NCBI RefSeq assembly: GCF_032854445.1
Contig: NC_088296.1
Coordinates: 8,592,706 to 8,656,705 of the forward strand
DNA from: Liolophura sinensis
Taxonomy: Eukaryota > Mollusca > Polyplacophora > Chitonida > Chitonidae
DNA length: 64,000 nucleotides
Direction of reading: 5' to 3'
The position numbers were made by a program, and so were the translations under genes. The notes under the pieces were generated by a model. It was not told the origin of the DNA. It ran no database searches and worked only from the letters and a program-made list of their open reading frames with translations. This document shows, piece by piece, positions 1 through 9,820 of this stretch; position 1 is the stretch's first letter; every line of letters starts with the position of its first letter.

Positions 1-480
1 CATATGACTAGACCAGTATAAATAGACAAGGGGTATGACCCAGTAATATGTGATTAAAATTCATATATGGAAGCCGATAAGGGACTTTCTATAGCTCTCT
101 TAGCAACATCGATGTCTCGCTACTTCGCAATCTCTACATCCTTGCTTCGCCACATTGCTGCTAGCTACGTCGCTCTCCCCCTAATTCTCGGTGGCGCTAC
201 CTTGCCACTAGCTACGTCGCTGTTTGTCCATCACGCTGTCTCTCTTTGTCGCTGTCTCGCTACCTTCAGGCTAGGTACCTGTCTAACTCTACGTCTGGCC
301 ACACCTCTGTCTTGCTTTCTGTCTCTCAATCCCGTTAACTCTCTGTTTTGTCACCTCGCCGTGTCTCTACCTCGCGGTCTATCTATCTGTCTGACCGGCT
401 ACGTCGCTGTTTGGACACCGCGCTAATTCGCTACCTTTTTGCTAGCTACCTCTCTATCCCTCTCCCTGGCTGGAAAAAGA
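1..480. repeat. Pyrimidine-rich decayed tandem repeat
   Basis: From about 90 to 470 the plus strand is a run of imperfect short units built on CTACGTCGCT and similar words, rich in C and T. It gives an open frame of 119 codons (67-426) that has no recognisable domain and a biased Leu/Ser/Thr/Cys composition, so I read it as repeat, not gene. It lies in an intron, or beyond the last visible exon, of the minus-strand EGF gene at 529-4458. Confidence 0.45.
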
Positions 481-528
481 CAATATCCATCAGTAAGGAA
501 TGCTATATGCTTCCATAACCCAACTCAC

Positions 529-3500
529 CAAGGCAATGACCGAATGGACTTCTGACGAATCCGCGAGAGCACTCGCAAGATGCAGATTCAGCAGAGGTTG
601 TTACACACGTGGTATTAGCTGGACAAGTTGGGTCACTTACTCCACATAATTCTGCAAAGAAAAAGCTTGTAAAATTTTCACACGCACAACACACATGTAT
701 ACACATATACAGGCTGATTCTTCCAGGCTATCAGATATGCGCTTGTTATCAAATATGGAAAACTAAATCAAAGTAGTAATAAAAAGGAAGAAATAATTAT
801 GTAGATGACAATAGGTACAAATAATAAACCCATTCACAGTATACGCGGAACAGATAAAGGAATCTCATAAATTCTTTATACATGCGCGTTTGTCCTCGGT
901 TTGATTAGAAAACTCAACCCAAATGAATATATACATTTTCGCTTTGACTTTGGTTACAATTCATGCAGTGTCGTCTGCTCTTTGGAATGGTCATAGCTTA
1001 CCAGTGAAACAAAAACTGGTTAAACTATAATCGTGCAATCTGTTAATTTCCAATAAAATCGAGTAACTGTTAACCAGCCAATCGGCAAGGCAAATCACAA
1101 AATGTATCAATCGAAAACATTATATTTATCCCCTATGAACAGTACAACGGAGAAAGAATTTTTACTCACTTTTACACCATACCAGAACGGCTGTTAGCCC
1201 TAGCTTTATATGGCGGGCGTGGCCATTTTCACAAACACAAACCCCTTCACAAGACGCCGCATATCCACAAATGAACGGACCACACGTGGTAGCTAAAGTC
1301 TCGTCTGTATCAAATATACACACATTTATTTATTCATTTAATTATTTATTTATTTGATTGGCGTTTTCCCCCAGTACAGAATATTTCACGTTTACGAACG
1401 CGGGCAGCATATGGAGGGAGGAAACCGGTAAACATACACACATGGACTGATGTTAACTGCGATATCATGGGACACAAACTACCCGTAATTAGTTACGGGA
1501 AAAATATTGTAGAGATTCGCCTATATTCAGCTGTTGTAAAATCAATCATATTCGCTACCAAAATTGCGTTTAGCCAGTGTAATGTAACAACCCAAGCTCT
1601 TACACATTGCCATGTCGAACGTTGCCATGGCATGTCGGGTGACGTCATACTTATTCAAAGGCAAGTTGCATGCTGGAGAACGGGCGTGGAGAGTAATTTG
1701 TTTTACAATGGCTGCACCAACATGCGGTTAGAACAAACTCCACGCAGTAACACAGTCTACACTACTGTTTCTGCGAATAAACAACATGGCTTTAATTTCC
1801 TAATACCCATCTTTAAATCCACACCGCCATGAGACCATAAACTAAAGGAGGTAAAACGAATTGCATTTATTTATGTTATATTATACTAAAAACATATAAA
1901 CAAATTGAACTTCCCCAATGTCCAGCATGCCACTGGTTTTTGAATAACTATGAGGTCACCCAAGGCGATGGATTCTTGCTCATGGACTTTAACATTATGA
2001 ATTTGAAAAATGTGTCCTAACTGCATTTTCTCTGTAATAATATAGACTTCCAACATATCCATGTGTAGACTCTGTGTAGTTACGTTTTGTTGAATATGTA
2101 AGGCAATTTCGATAATGAGTACGACAGACTTTACACGGAGCTGGATAAAGGCGACTCGCTAAATGAAATAGACTATGTTCAAGTAATACAATTATCTGTT
2201 TTATAATTGTTTACACTTTGTTATTTTAAAGAAATCTATTCTAGAAGTTTTTTGGCAAAGCACTTAAACGATTATCCCAAATATCGAAAAGTGCCAACCT
2301 CGTACATGAATGTGTGCGTGTTTCAGTTTAAAATAGATAATAATGTCGCATTATAACTTTATGGCAAACTTTAGATCTATTTATTTTGCTTGATTGGTGT
2401 TTTACACCGTACTTAAGAAAATCTGACTCATACGACCAGCATTGTCGTGGGAGGAAACCAGGCACAGCCTGGGTGTAATCCACGACCATTCACGGATTAT
2501 CAACCCATTCCATTGTACCAATATCAGTCTTAAAGTAAAGTTCTCACAAACAAAGATGTTTCATCCACATACAATAATCAAATCTCTCTGGCCATACGTG
2601 GGCAGGTCTGCAACAACCTAGCTCTCTGTAGAAAACTATTTAAATATCTTTAACTCATTGACTCCGACAGCTCCCTGCAGCCGCCAGTAGGCTACAGCGG
2701 CGGGCTTCAGCCGTGTCTGCCTTCCGCCCGAGCAGGCGTCAGCGATCAGCCTCAACGGCCTTACTCGCTTCTGTGTGAGATTACGTTGTAACGGCGAGTG
2801 ACCCAGAGCATTTTTCTATCTTAGCATTCTACAGATTGTTGATTTTTGTCATTTATGTTTATTCTACGTAATCTTGTAAAATATTAGTGTGGTTGTGGAC
2901 GTACATTCATAAAGACATCTATAAAATGGGATTATCGAACTGAACATTCACAGAAAATGCGACACCAGCGAAAGGTATCGTATTTTTGGAGGTGGTGATA
3001 GCGGAATTCCTGTACATAACCCCCGCTTTTCTGAATAAAAGTACTTGTTTCTAAGTCATCAAACTATGAGGAAATACAGAGAAACCAGTTATTTATCGTG
3101 GGTTTGTTGAAGTGGTGAATAGAGCCGTACTATAGTCAGACGTTTTCTCACTTCAGCTACGCAAAAATACCAAAACATTTTGCCGCCGAATGCATTCGTC
3201 GTTCATTGGTCAGCAGTTGCCCTAGATTTTATCACGTGACAAAGCGGGACAGAATCATTGGTCAGTTATATTCAGGTCAGACCTACACACTCATTTCACA
3301 ATGAATAATAAACATAAAACAAAATAATGTCGTCATCATCAGATTCACTTTCCGATACACTAATATCTGATTCAGTGTCACATTCCCTGCTAGCAGACGG
3401 TCTATCATCGGTTGTGAAACCTAAACAATCCTCTTCTTCGCTGGATTCGGCCAACGAAGACATGTTTACACTCAAGCGTGTGTGACTCGAAAAAAAGGTC

Positions 3501-4458
3501 CTAATTTTGTTGTTGTTAGGCATTCAAGCCAATAAAAAACCGCCAAAATACCAGTAAATACAAGCCTAAGAGATCAAGACAGGTGTGTTTTGACTAATTT
3601 ATACTTAAGCAAAACATTTGAAAGCAAAATATGCACCCAGTGAGAAGTGGTGTCATATGCGGGTTTAGCCGCTCCTCGGGAAATGAGGTCCTCTCGGCCG
3701 CGCGGATATACCCGCTCCTCGGGAAATGAAGTCCTCTCGGCCGCGCGGATATACCCGCTGGTCGGGTTGAGACAGAGCACTCTGCATGCGGCCTGAGCCG
3801 CGCGTCGGAGTGAATGAGTTAACCTATGCTCAGATTTGGTAGGAATATTACTGATACGATTGTGGTCTTATTTTTGTTTTTGTGGGGGGTGGGGGGTGGG
3901 GCGTCACTGTTTAAGTAAGTGTGCGTTTGCCAGCACCTGGGAAATTCCCTTACTCAATATCAATTTCGAGTCATCGAGAGCTTGATTCGAACCATTATGA
4001 GCCAGGACGTATAATGCAAGTGTGTGTATACGGTGTTATTTAGTATGTGTCTGTACAGATTATAGACATAAAATAGCCTAGCTGGCGAAATAGAAGTACG
4101 TGTATACACTTCGTGTGTGTTATTTAATATGTCTCCGTACGAACAGCATAAAATAGACTTAACTGGTGGAATGCAAAAATATGCGCAAGCTACCCCCATG
4201 TCACCTAGTGTCTCTCTATATAAACGGTGTATAGACATAAACTAGGCTAACTGTCGTCACACATGTACGCACATATCATTTGACATCTTTCTATGCGTAC
4301 TTAGTTGCTTGCTACAAAAGACACAATTACCCGCAGAAATACGCACAGACGAACACGTACGTACAAAAACACGTACCTGTTAGAAAGGTTGTTGCCAGGA
4401 GAAGACATAAGCTCAGCAACTCTGCCCAGCCACCCGGCAAGGTGTGAGCCACCACCAT
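529..4458 (-). CDS. EGF-repeat secreted or membrane protein, 5' part (partial)
   Basis: Minus-strand gene with three visible exons: 4458-4377 (start codon and signal peptide), 1304-1170 and 651-529, then continuing past the left edge. All joins are phase 1. Exon 1 encodes 27 residues plus one base, with a hydrophobic core rich in Leu and ending TTFLT. Exon 2 (45 codons) is an atypical EGF module with cysteine spacing 4-5-3-1-18. Exon 3 (41 codons) is a more ordinary EGF module with spacing 6-5-9-1-12. Splice sites are consensus (ACAG/GTACGT, TACAG, GTGAGT, TTTGCAG). The start at 4458 was chosen because it opens the hydrophobic leader, and because that leader resembles the one in the neighbouring gene at 9821-21117, whose second exon is also the same atypical module and the same length. 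A transmembrane part is likely to the left but is not seen. Known of the family: EGF modules mediate extracellular binding; the partner here is unknown. Confidence 0.72.
1323..1429 (-). repeat. SINE family 1, truncated tail and core
   Basis: A T-rich ATTT-repeat tail is followed by a degraded GATTGGCGTTTT end and the AATATTTCACGTTTACGA and GAGGAAACCGG core words. The tRNA-like head is absent. It lies 19 bp outside the acceptor side of the EGF exon at 1170-1304. Confidence 0.7.
2379..2504 (-). repeat. SINE family 1, diverged tail and core
   Basis: Contains TTGATTGGTGTTTTACACCGTACT, broken up as tail words, then a diverged core ending near ATCCACGACCATTC. The head is missing. It lies in the first intron of the left EGF gene. 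Confidence 0.7.
3296..3523 (-). pseudogene. Acidic N-terminal remnant of a piggyBac-like transposase
   Basis: A 75-codon minus-strand frame rich in Ser, Glu and Asp, with clusters such as SSEEED and SESESDDDD, starting at 3523 or at the internal Met at 3463. It lies wholly inside the TTAA-bounded element at 2650-3822 and reads inward from its right end, where a piggyBac transposase would start. No catalytic DDD domain follows; the frame stops at 3296. Identification rests on acidity and position, not on a conserved catalytic motif, so it could instead be a chance frame. Confidence 0.45.
3665..3765. repeat. Subterminal GC-rich direct repeat
   Basis: Two and a part copies of a unit of about 52 bp carrying CGCTCCTCGGGAAATGA and CTCTCGGCCGCGCGGATATA. 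It is confined to the right arm of the TTAA-flanked element and may be a transposase-binding region. Confidence 0.6.
4030..4250. repeat. Decayed tandem duplication, unit about 80-100 bp
   Basis: GTGTTATTTAGTATGTGTCTGTAC and a GACATAAAATAG word recur about 100 bp apart at 4035-4095 and 4117-4175, with a third weaker trace at 4208-4250. It lies just 3' of the signal-peptide exon of the left EGF gene, within its first intron. Confidence 0.4.
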
Positions 4459-4671
4459 GGCCTTCTGTAATACATATACAAGTGAAATCACCGAGGGCAC
4501 CAAGGCCTTTCAATGTTGGACTTATGCAATTTCTACTAAACGGATTACATATACAAGTACACACGGCTAGGTCAAACGCATGTCATGTACCAGGGCGATG
4601 AAGCAGGAAGTTACTTAATATTACTTCATATTACTTCAGGCACATGATAAACAGTGTAACATTGCAACATT

Positions 4672-5232
4672 GTGCTCATACAACACAGGGCCGTGCTCAT
4701 ACAACACAAGCCTGTGCTCATACAACACAAGCCTGTGCTCATACAACACAGGGCTGTGCTCATACAACACAGGGCCCGTGCTCATACAACACAGGGCTGT
4801 GCTCATACAACACAAGCCTGTGCTCATACAACACAGGGCTGTGCTCATACAACACAGGGCCGTGATCATACAACACAGGGCCGTGATCATACAACACAGG
4901 GCCGTGATCATACAACACAGGGCCGTGCTCATACAACACAAGCCCTGTGCTCATACAACACAGGGCTGTGCTCATACAACCAGGGCCGTGATCATACAAC
5001 ACAGGGCCGTGCTCATACAACCCAGGGCTGTGCTCATACAACACAGGGCTGTGCTCATACAACACAAGCCTGTGCTCATACAACACAGGGCCGTGCTCAT
5101 ACAACACAGGGCTGTGCTCATACAACACAGGGCCGTGATCATACAACACAGGGTCGTGCTCATACAACCCAGGGCTGTGCTCATACAACACAGGGCCGTG
5201 CTCATACAACACAAGCCTGTGCTCATACAACG
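4672..5232. repeat. 21-bp minisatellite, about 27 copies
   Basis: Unit GTGCTCATACAACACAGGGCC (split here as GTGCTCATAC plus AACACAGGGCC) with alternating variants GGGCC, GGGCT and AAGCCT at its end, and GTGATC in place of GTGCTC in some units. Because 21 is a multiple of 3 and the unit lacks stops in several frames, it creates long spurious open frames on both strands. The array starts about 215 bp upstream of the start codon of the left EGF gene. Confidence 0.95.
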
Positions 5233-5920
5233 CAAGTATTGTGTAACGCCGTACTATGATTTTTTATGAGATTCAGGAAATTCAAGATAATAATTGTACA
5301 ATTGAAATTGTAGAAAGCTTATACCTAATTTTGATACTCCTTTCAGTTGACAGGTTAATTAAAATAAATACTGTTACTTTTTCTTCTTTCTTTTGTCAAT
5401 CGAGCAACAAAATTAAGGCGATGAGTCTATGAATAAAACGGCTGTGCTTACATTAACGTGATTCTCCACTGCCTTTGGCTGATTAGACGGGTTAAAATAT
5501 CGATATATACACTCAAGAGACGCAAACCACGCCCACATGGGTGTATACGTGTATAAATCACATCAGCGGGTTATAAAGTAAGAAATAACGTTCTTTTTTG
5601 GGTGTCTAGCGGCAGTTTTATATTTGTTAAAGGGAACGAAGTTTTTTTTTTTTTTTAAATTAATGTTGTAACTATGCCCGTCTTACTGACTGTAAAATGG
5701 TCGCTAGATACCTACAGCAGGAACATTATTTCTGTTCTATAATGCTTTTTTAAAAGCTTCATGTGGGTAAAAAAGTCATCAAATAAGAAAAGACTAATGT
5801 CAACACTTTTACACCCACACGCTGTAGCGTTGGTATACCCCAGCATAGTTAATCTAAATAACTAGGGAAGTATTGGGGGAAGGGTCTGAGGTGAGTATCC
5901 CACCATTGCAATGCAATGAA

Positions 5921-6090
5921 ACAGGGCATCTCACCAATGCTGTCCTTGTAAAATCAAGTCCAGCTTATGCCGGCTTCCTCTCCTGTCATGCGTAAGAAGG
6001 TTTGACAGCAACCTGCGGGTTCGCTGTCCCCGGACCCTACTCCCATTGTAATAAATGAAATACTCTTCACTATAGGGCTTAAAACACTAA
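5921..6090 (+). repeat. SINE family 1, diverged copy
   Basis: Carries CATCTCACCAATGCTGTC, an AAATCAAGTCCAGCTTATG box B region, and a degraded core CAGCAACCTGCGGGTTCG, ending near GGGCTTAAAACACTAA. The box A half of the head is missing. Confidence 0.7.
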
Positions 6091-6649
6091 AAAAGCACTA
6101 TTTTTTCAATATTTATTACGATTGACCAATAACGTAACAAACACCAAACGAAATCATTGTTTCAAACAGGTGGGTTACCAGCCTAACGTGGTCATTGATT
6201 CGGTTCAAACAGGTACAACATTTTTCGTAAATGCTGCTGTTAAAAGTCACTCAGCTAACTGGTATAAACGGTGTCATAATGGCAAGCAAAAATCTACAAT
6301 AAACTCTGCCAATAACACATTTCTCGCCGTGAAATGAACGCTGTTATCAGATGGTGTTTGCATCTCGTCTGCCACACCTTGGTTAGTACATATGTTCGTC
6401 CTTTCTGTGACGCCATGACCCTCTAAATATGTTCCTTCTTTCTGTGACGTCATGACGCCCTCTCGATTCAGAGAACGGAAAGCTTCACAATGACTAATCA
6501 GATGAAGTTTATTGCGAGAAGTTGTTGTTTAGTACCTGGCCTGTGGCATAGTACCCACCCAATAATTTTAGAGAATGATGTCTCTTTTTTATGAATAAAC
6601 TCGTCTGTTCCATACCCGTTTCACTGCACAGTACTGAATGTTTTTGCAC

Positions 6650-6875
6650 AAAGTGCTGCCTCCCTGAGACGACTTAACGAAGGCAAGTGACCCGCCCCAC
6701 ACGCGACATTATATTGATACGGGTCAACAAGTCGTTGCACTGTCCCCGTAATGCTAAACGCCGAGTGAGGAAGCTACACCTTTCTCTTTTAAAGCCTGAG
6801 GTGTGACGCGACCCAGGATTGACCCTGGAGCTTCCGCTCCCGAATCGGTCGCTCTACCAGCTGTGCTGTCAAGAC
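6650..6875 (-). repeat. SINE family 2 with tRNA-like head
   Basis: Read on the minus strand, a tRNA-like head has box A-like AGCTGGTAGAGCG and box B-like GGGTCAATCCTGG, followed by a body with GCGTTTAGCATTACGGGG and the AGTGCAACGACTTGTTGAC words. The body recurs at 20265, 35075 and 63385, and in the opposite orientation at 45235. Confidence 0.6.
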
Positions 6876-7739
6876 GAGTCCCTGCCATTACTGAAGCTGT
6901 TTCGCAAACGGAACGAACAATTATTTTATTTAAATTTAAATTTGTTTTGGACTTTAAGGGGCATATCTATCTGAGTTGATTTATTTCAAGTGGTTGACTT
7001 TTATATTAAATACCCAGAGAATTTGTCAAAGTCATCTTCCGTGAATAGAGATTATGTACATACAGATTGACCCGTTCTTAGTTCCTGTGTGGGCCTTACT
7101 GACAACAACCAGTCGTCAAGGTCCGTGAAGTCGTCAGGACTAACCACCAAATTGGTGAGTATATCTATATATTGCTTGGGAAAGCTTGCTAATACCTTAC
7201 CAAAGCTTGATGGCTTACCCAGAACAATATCGCATGATAAAATAAAATGATAATGATATGAGAAATAAATGGGACTTCATATATTTTGATTACGTGACTA
7301 AAAATAGTCATTTTGTCCATGTATACAGTGTAAGAACAAATTTAACAGCTGAAATTACCATTGTTTATTGTTAAATTTATTTTCACAATTTCTAAGAAAG
7401 TGTTTCTGGTAAAAACGCAAAAGCTATGCTGTAAATGTACTAAAAAGTGTAACATATAGTTTCATTTAACTTAAATTTAAATTCCATTTGTTATAAAATC
7501 TAGCCGGTTTCAAAAAGTTTTGGGTGAAAGAAAACACCTTACTGGAGAAGTAAGACAAGGTGCTCTTCTCTGAGCTATCTTCTAAAAGCCAAGTCGTCCC
7601 TAAATATATCGGTTCATTTGTTCTCAGTTCATGCTCCATACAAGCGCTTGTTTTGCATTACTTTCCCCACATGATGTTCTCTACCTTCTCTCTCTTCTTT
7701 GGCCGCATGTCTTTCTATTTCCGTTTGCCCTGACATTCC

Positions 7740-7790
7740 TACGTGGCTTTACTCTAGTGTTAGGGTCTAACACTAGAGTAAAGCCACGTA
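7740..7790. repeat. Perfect 24-bp inverted repeat with 3-nt loop
   Basis: Arms 7740-7763 and 7767-7790 are exact reverse complements (TACGTGGCTTTACTCTAG... and its complement), separated only by GGT. Similarity continues a few bases further with one mismatch. No gene is visible around it. Confidence 0.97.
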
Positions 7791-8089
7791 AGAAAGTCAA
7801 GATCCGTTGATACAAAATACTTTCAGTCACACCGTAATCAGCGTTAACATATAGTAGGTACATAAACATGAAGAAAGAAACCTGTTCTGTCCCAGTACAA
7901 AAAGGAAAAAAGTTACGAAACGTGTACATTTTTTAGAAATCACGACACCTTATTCCTGGAGCTCTTCACGACTTCAGTCCTTTGTTTATTAGTGGTCTGC
8001 AGTGTAATAAAGTGAGTCTTGGGAAGGAGGTGAGATCTAATAGGGAACAATCTAGAGGATCATTTTAGCGGAACTGCCACCTGTTGATG

Positions 8090-8755
8090 CAGTGCCTATG
8101 GGATTGCCTATGTAATGGGATTTCATGCCTATATTATAGGGTTTGGTGAAATCAAGATTTAATTAGGTGAGCGAGTGGAGTTTAAGGTGTGTAGCGACCA
8201 AATTGGGCTTCATGTCTGCATGGAGTGACCAGAAGGGGCTTCATGTCTGCATGGAGTGACCAGAAGGGGCTTCATGTCTGCATGGAGTGACCAGAAGGGG
8301 CCTCATGTTTGTATTTAGTGATCAGATGGGGTCTCATATTTCTATGGACAGAAAAGATGGAGCCTCATGTCTGTAATGAGCAAGTATAAGGGGCGTCATG
8401 TCTATATTATGCGACTAGGTGAGATCAGTATAGCACGATAGGCTGTGAGCATATCTTTTTTTATGACCGACTGAGGCGTTGCGTTCGTATTGTGTGTGAG
8501 AGTGAGTCTTTATTAGGTGATCAAGTCGGGCTTTATGTCCGTATTAGGTGACGAAAAGTGGCCATGTGTCCGTATTCTGTTCTGTGTCTCCGACTGAGCC
8601 GTTATGTCCGTATCATGTGACTGAATGAATCTTTACGCCCGTATAGGGTGATCAAAAGGGGGTCTTATGTCCACATTGACTTACAGAGTAGGGCTTTTTG
8701 TCTGCACTGGGTGACGGAATGGGGCCTTATGTCCGTATTGGCCACATTAGGGGAT
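8090..8755. repeat. Decayed 31-bp tandem array
   Basis: Three near-identical units AGTGACCAGAAGGGGCTTC + ATGTCTGCATGG lie at about 8195-8290. On both sides there are degrading relatives marked by GTCCGTATT, GGGTGAC and GGGGCCTTATGTC. The array has decayed from its ends inward. Confidence 0.8.
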
Positions 8756-9107
8756 CTAGTGCGAGGAAGAGTAAGTGTGGGTAAAATAAAGTATGTAATT
8801 GCCAGAAATTATCTTGCTGATTCTTTTGCATGCTCGTCGATCAAGTCACAAACACGGTTTCATGTTTAATCATGAGCGAAGAGCACCTCCAATGAGGTGG
8901 TGACGTTCACAAAGGGAGATAAGCGATGGACATACATTATTACATATGTAAAGAACTATTTTTCAAATACATAATAGATAATTTTCACAAATAATACTTC
9001 CACTTCCGCAGTCTGAAGCAATAACAGAGGCAATATGATTAAAAACATTTTGTTGTGAAAATGTTGGAGTGGAGCTTTAAAACCGTACCTCAACCAATGG
9101 TGTTTTG

Positions 9108-9311
9108 CTTTATTTATTTATTTGATTTATACGACAGCGACAAGAATTGTGGTAGGAGGAAACCGGGCAGAGTCCGGGGAGGAAGGCGGGGGGGGGGGGG
9201 GGGGGGGAAACCCACGATCATCCGCTGGTTGCTGGAAGACCTTCCCACATACGGCCGAAGAGGAAGCCAGCATGAGCTGGACATGGAACTCACTGCGACC
9301 AGTGGTGTTTA
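9108..9311 (-). repeat. SINE family 1 with poly-G expansion
   Basis: Tail TTTATTTATTTGATT, core GGAGGAAACCGGGCAGAG, then a run of 20 G (9188-9207) where other copies have CCCGGGGGAAACC, then the ATCCGCTGGTTGCTGG and GCCAGCATGAGCTGGA parts. The expansion evidently grew from the G run of the core. Confidence 0.85.
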
Positions 9312-9511
9312 GAGTCGGGGACATGCTATCCTGAATCACACTGGGAGTATCGTAATTTTTTGTTCTGAAACGACTTCTTCTGTTACAGTGTAGTATGAAT
9401 TTGTCTCTGGACGCCACTTAAAGGTATACAGAATCGATACTGATTGGCTGATGTGGGAGACAGGCAATTCCTGGCTATGCCTAGCTTAAGCTGAATTTTA
9501 GGTATAGCACA

Positions 9512-9517
9512 TTTATT
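9512..9517 (-). terminator. Candidate polyadenylation signal of the EGF gene at 9821-21117
   Basis: AATAAA on the minus strand, 304 nt beyond the stop codon. It is the first canonical hexamer I noticed downstream. Confidence 0.4.
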
Positions 9518-9694
9518 CAAGCGTGACCAAGCCTGTAGGGATTAACCCAGGAAACCTTATCTCCACTGTCAGCCAATCAGCATTGAGTATTCAGAGTATA
9601 GTGTTGAACATCATGCACCAGAATGTTTCATTTATATGACGGCGGTGTTCCGATTCAGCCCAGTTTGTTTCGACTGCGACTTACACTTGGAAAG

Positions 9695-9805
9695 TTTTTC
9701 AAGTTTTTTGTGAAGGTCGGTGGTTTACTCCGGGTACTCTGTTGATCTCTAGGACCTATGGAAAGCCGAGCGCTAGGTTCGAACACGCGACCTCATTGTT
9801 CAAGG
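9695..9805. repeat. Fragment of a further dispersed repeat
   Basis: GGTCGGTGGTTTACTCCGGGT resembles 62914-62950, and GGTTCGAACACGCGACCTC resembles 60058-60075. The latter has the look of a tRNA box B. The piece abuts the stop codon end of the EGF gene, so it may form part of its 3' untranslated region. Confidence 0.4.
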
Positions 9806-9820
9806 GGTTAATGGTCGGTT

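Larger units (their letters stand above)
2650..3822 (-). mobile_element. piggyBac-like non-autonomous element
   Basis: The element is 1173 bp and starts and ends with TTAA (2650-2653 and 3819-3822), the target site of piggyBac transposons. Just inside are inverted ends: ACTCATTGACTCCGAC on the left and, read inward from the right, ACTCATTCACTCCGAC. Inside, GC-rich subterminal repeats lie near the right end, where a unit of about 52 bp is repeated at 3665-3765. A short acidic minus-strand frame begins about 300 bp from that end. Acidic N-termini and TTAA targets are typical of piggyBac transposases. The rest of the transposase is missing, so this is a deletion derivative. It sits in the first intron of the left EGF gene. 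I infer the family from ends and target site only. Confidence 0.72.
5233..9820. other. Intergenic region between the two EGF genes
   Basis: No gene is supportable. It holds SINE fragments (5921-6090, 6650-6875, 9108-9311), a perfect 24-bp hairpin (7740-7790), a decayed 31-bp tandem array (8090-8755) and the likely 3' untranslated region of the EGF gene that ends at 9821. The rest is AT-rich sequence with short, unrelated open frames. Confidence 0.6.

Noticed and set aside
4672-5232. CRISPR-like array
   Set aside because: Units are contiguous with no unique spacers, and the DNA is eukaryotic.
4644-5269. Open frames up to 199 codons on both strands
   Set aside because: They are translations of the 21-bp minisatellite, whose length is a multiple of 3; open in several frames at once and with no non-repeat content.
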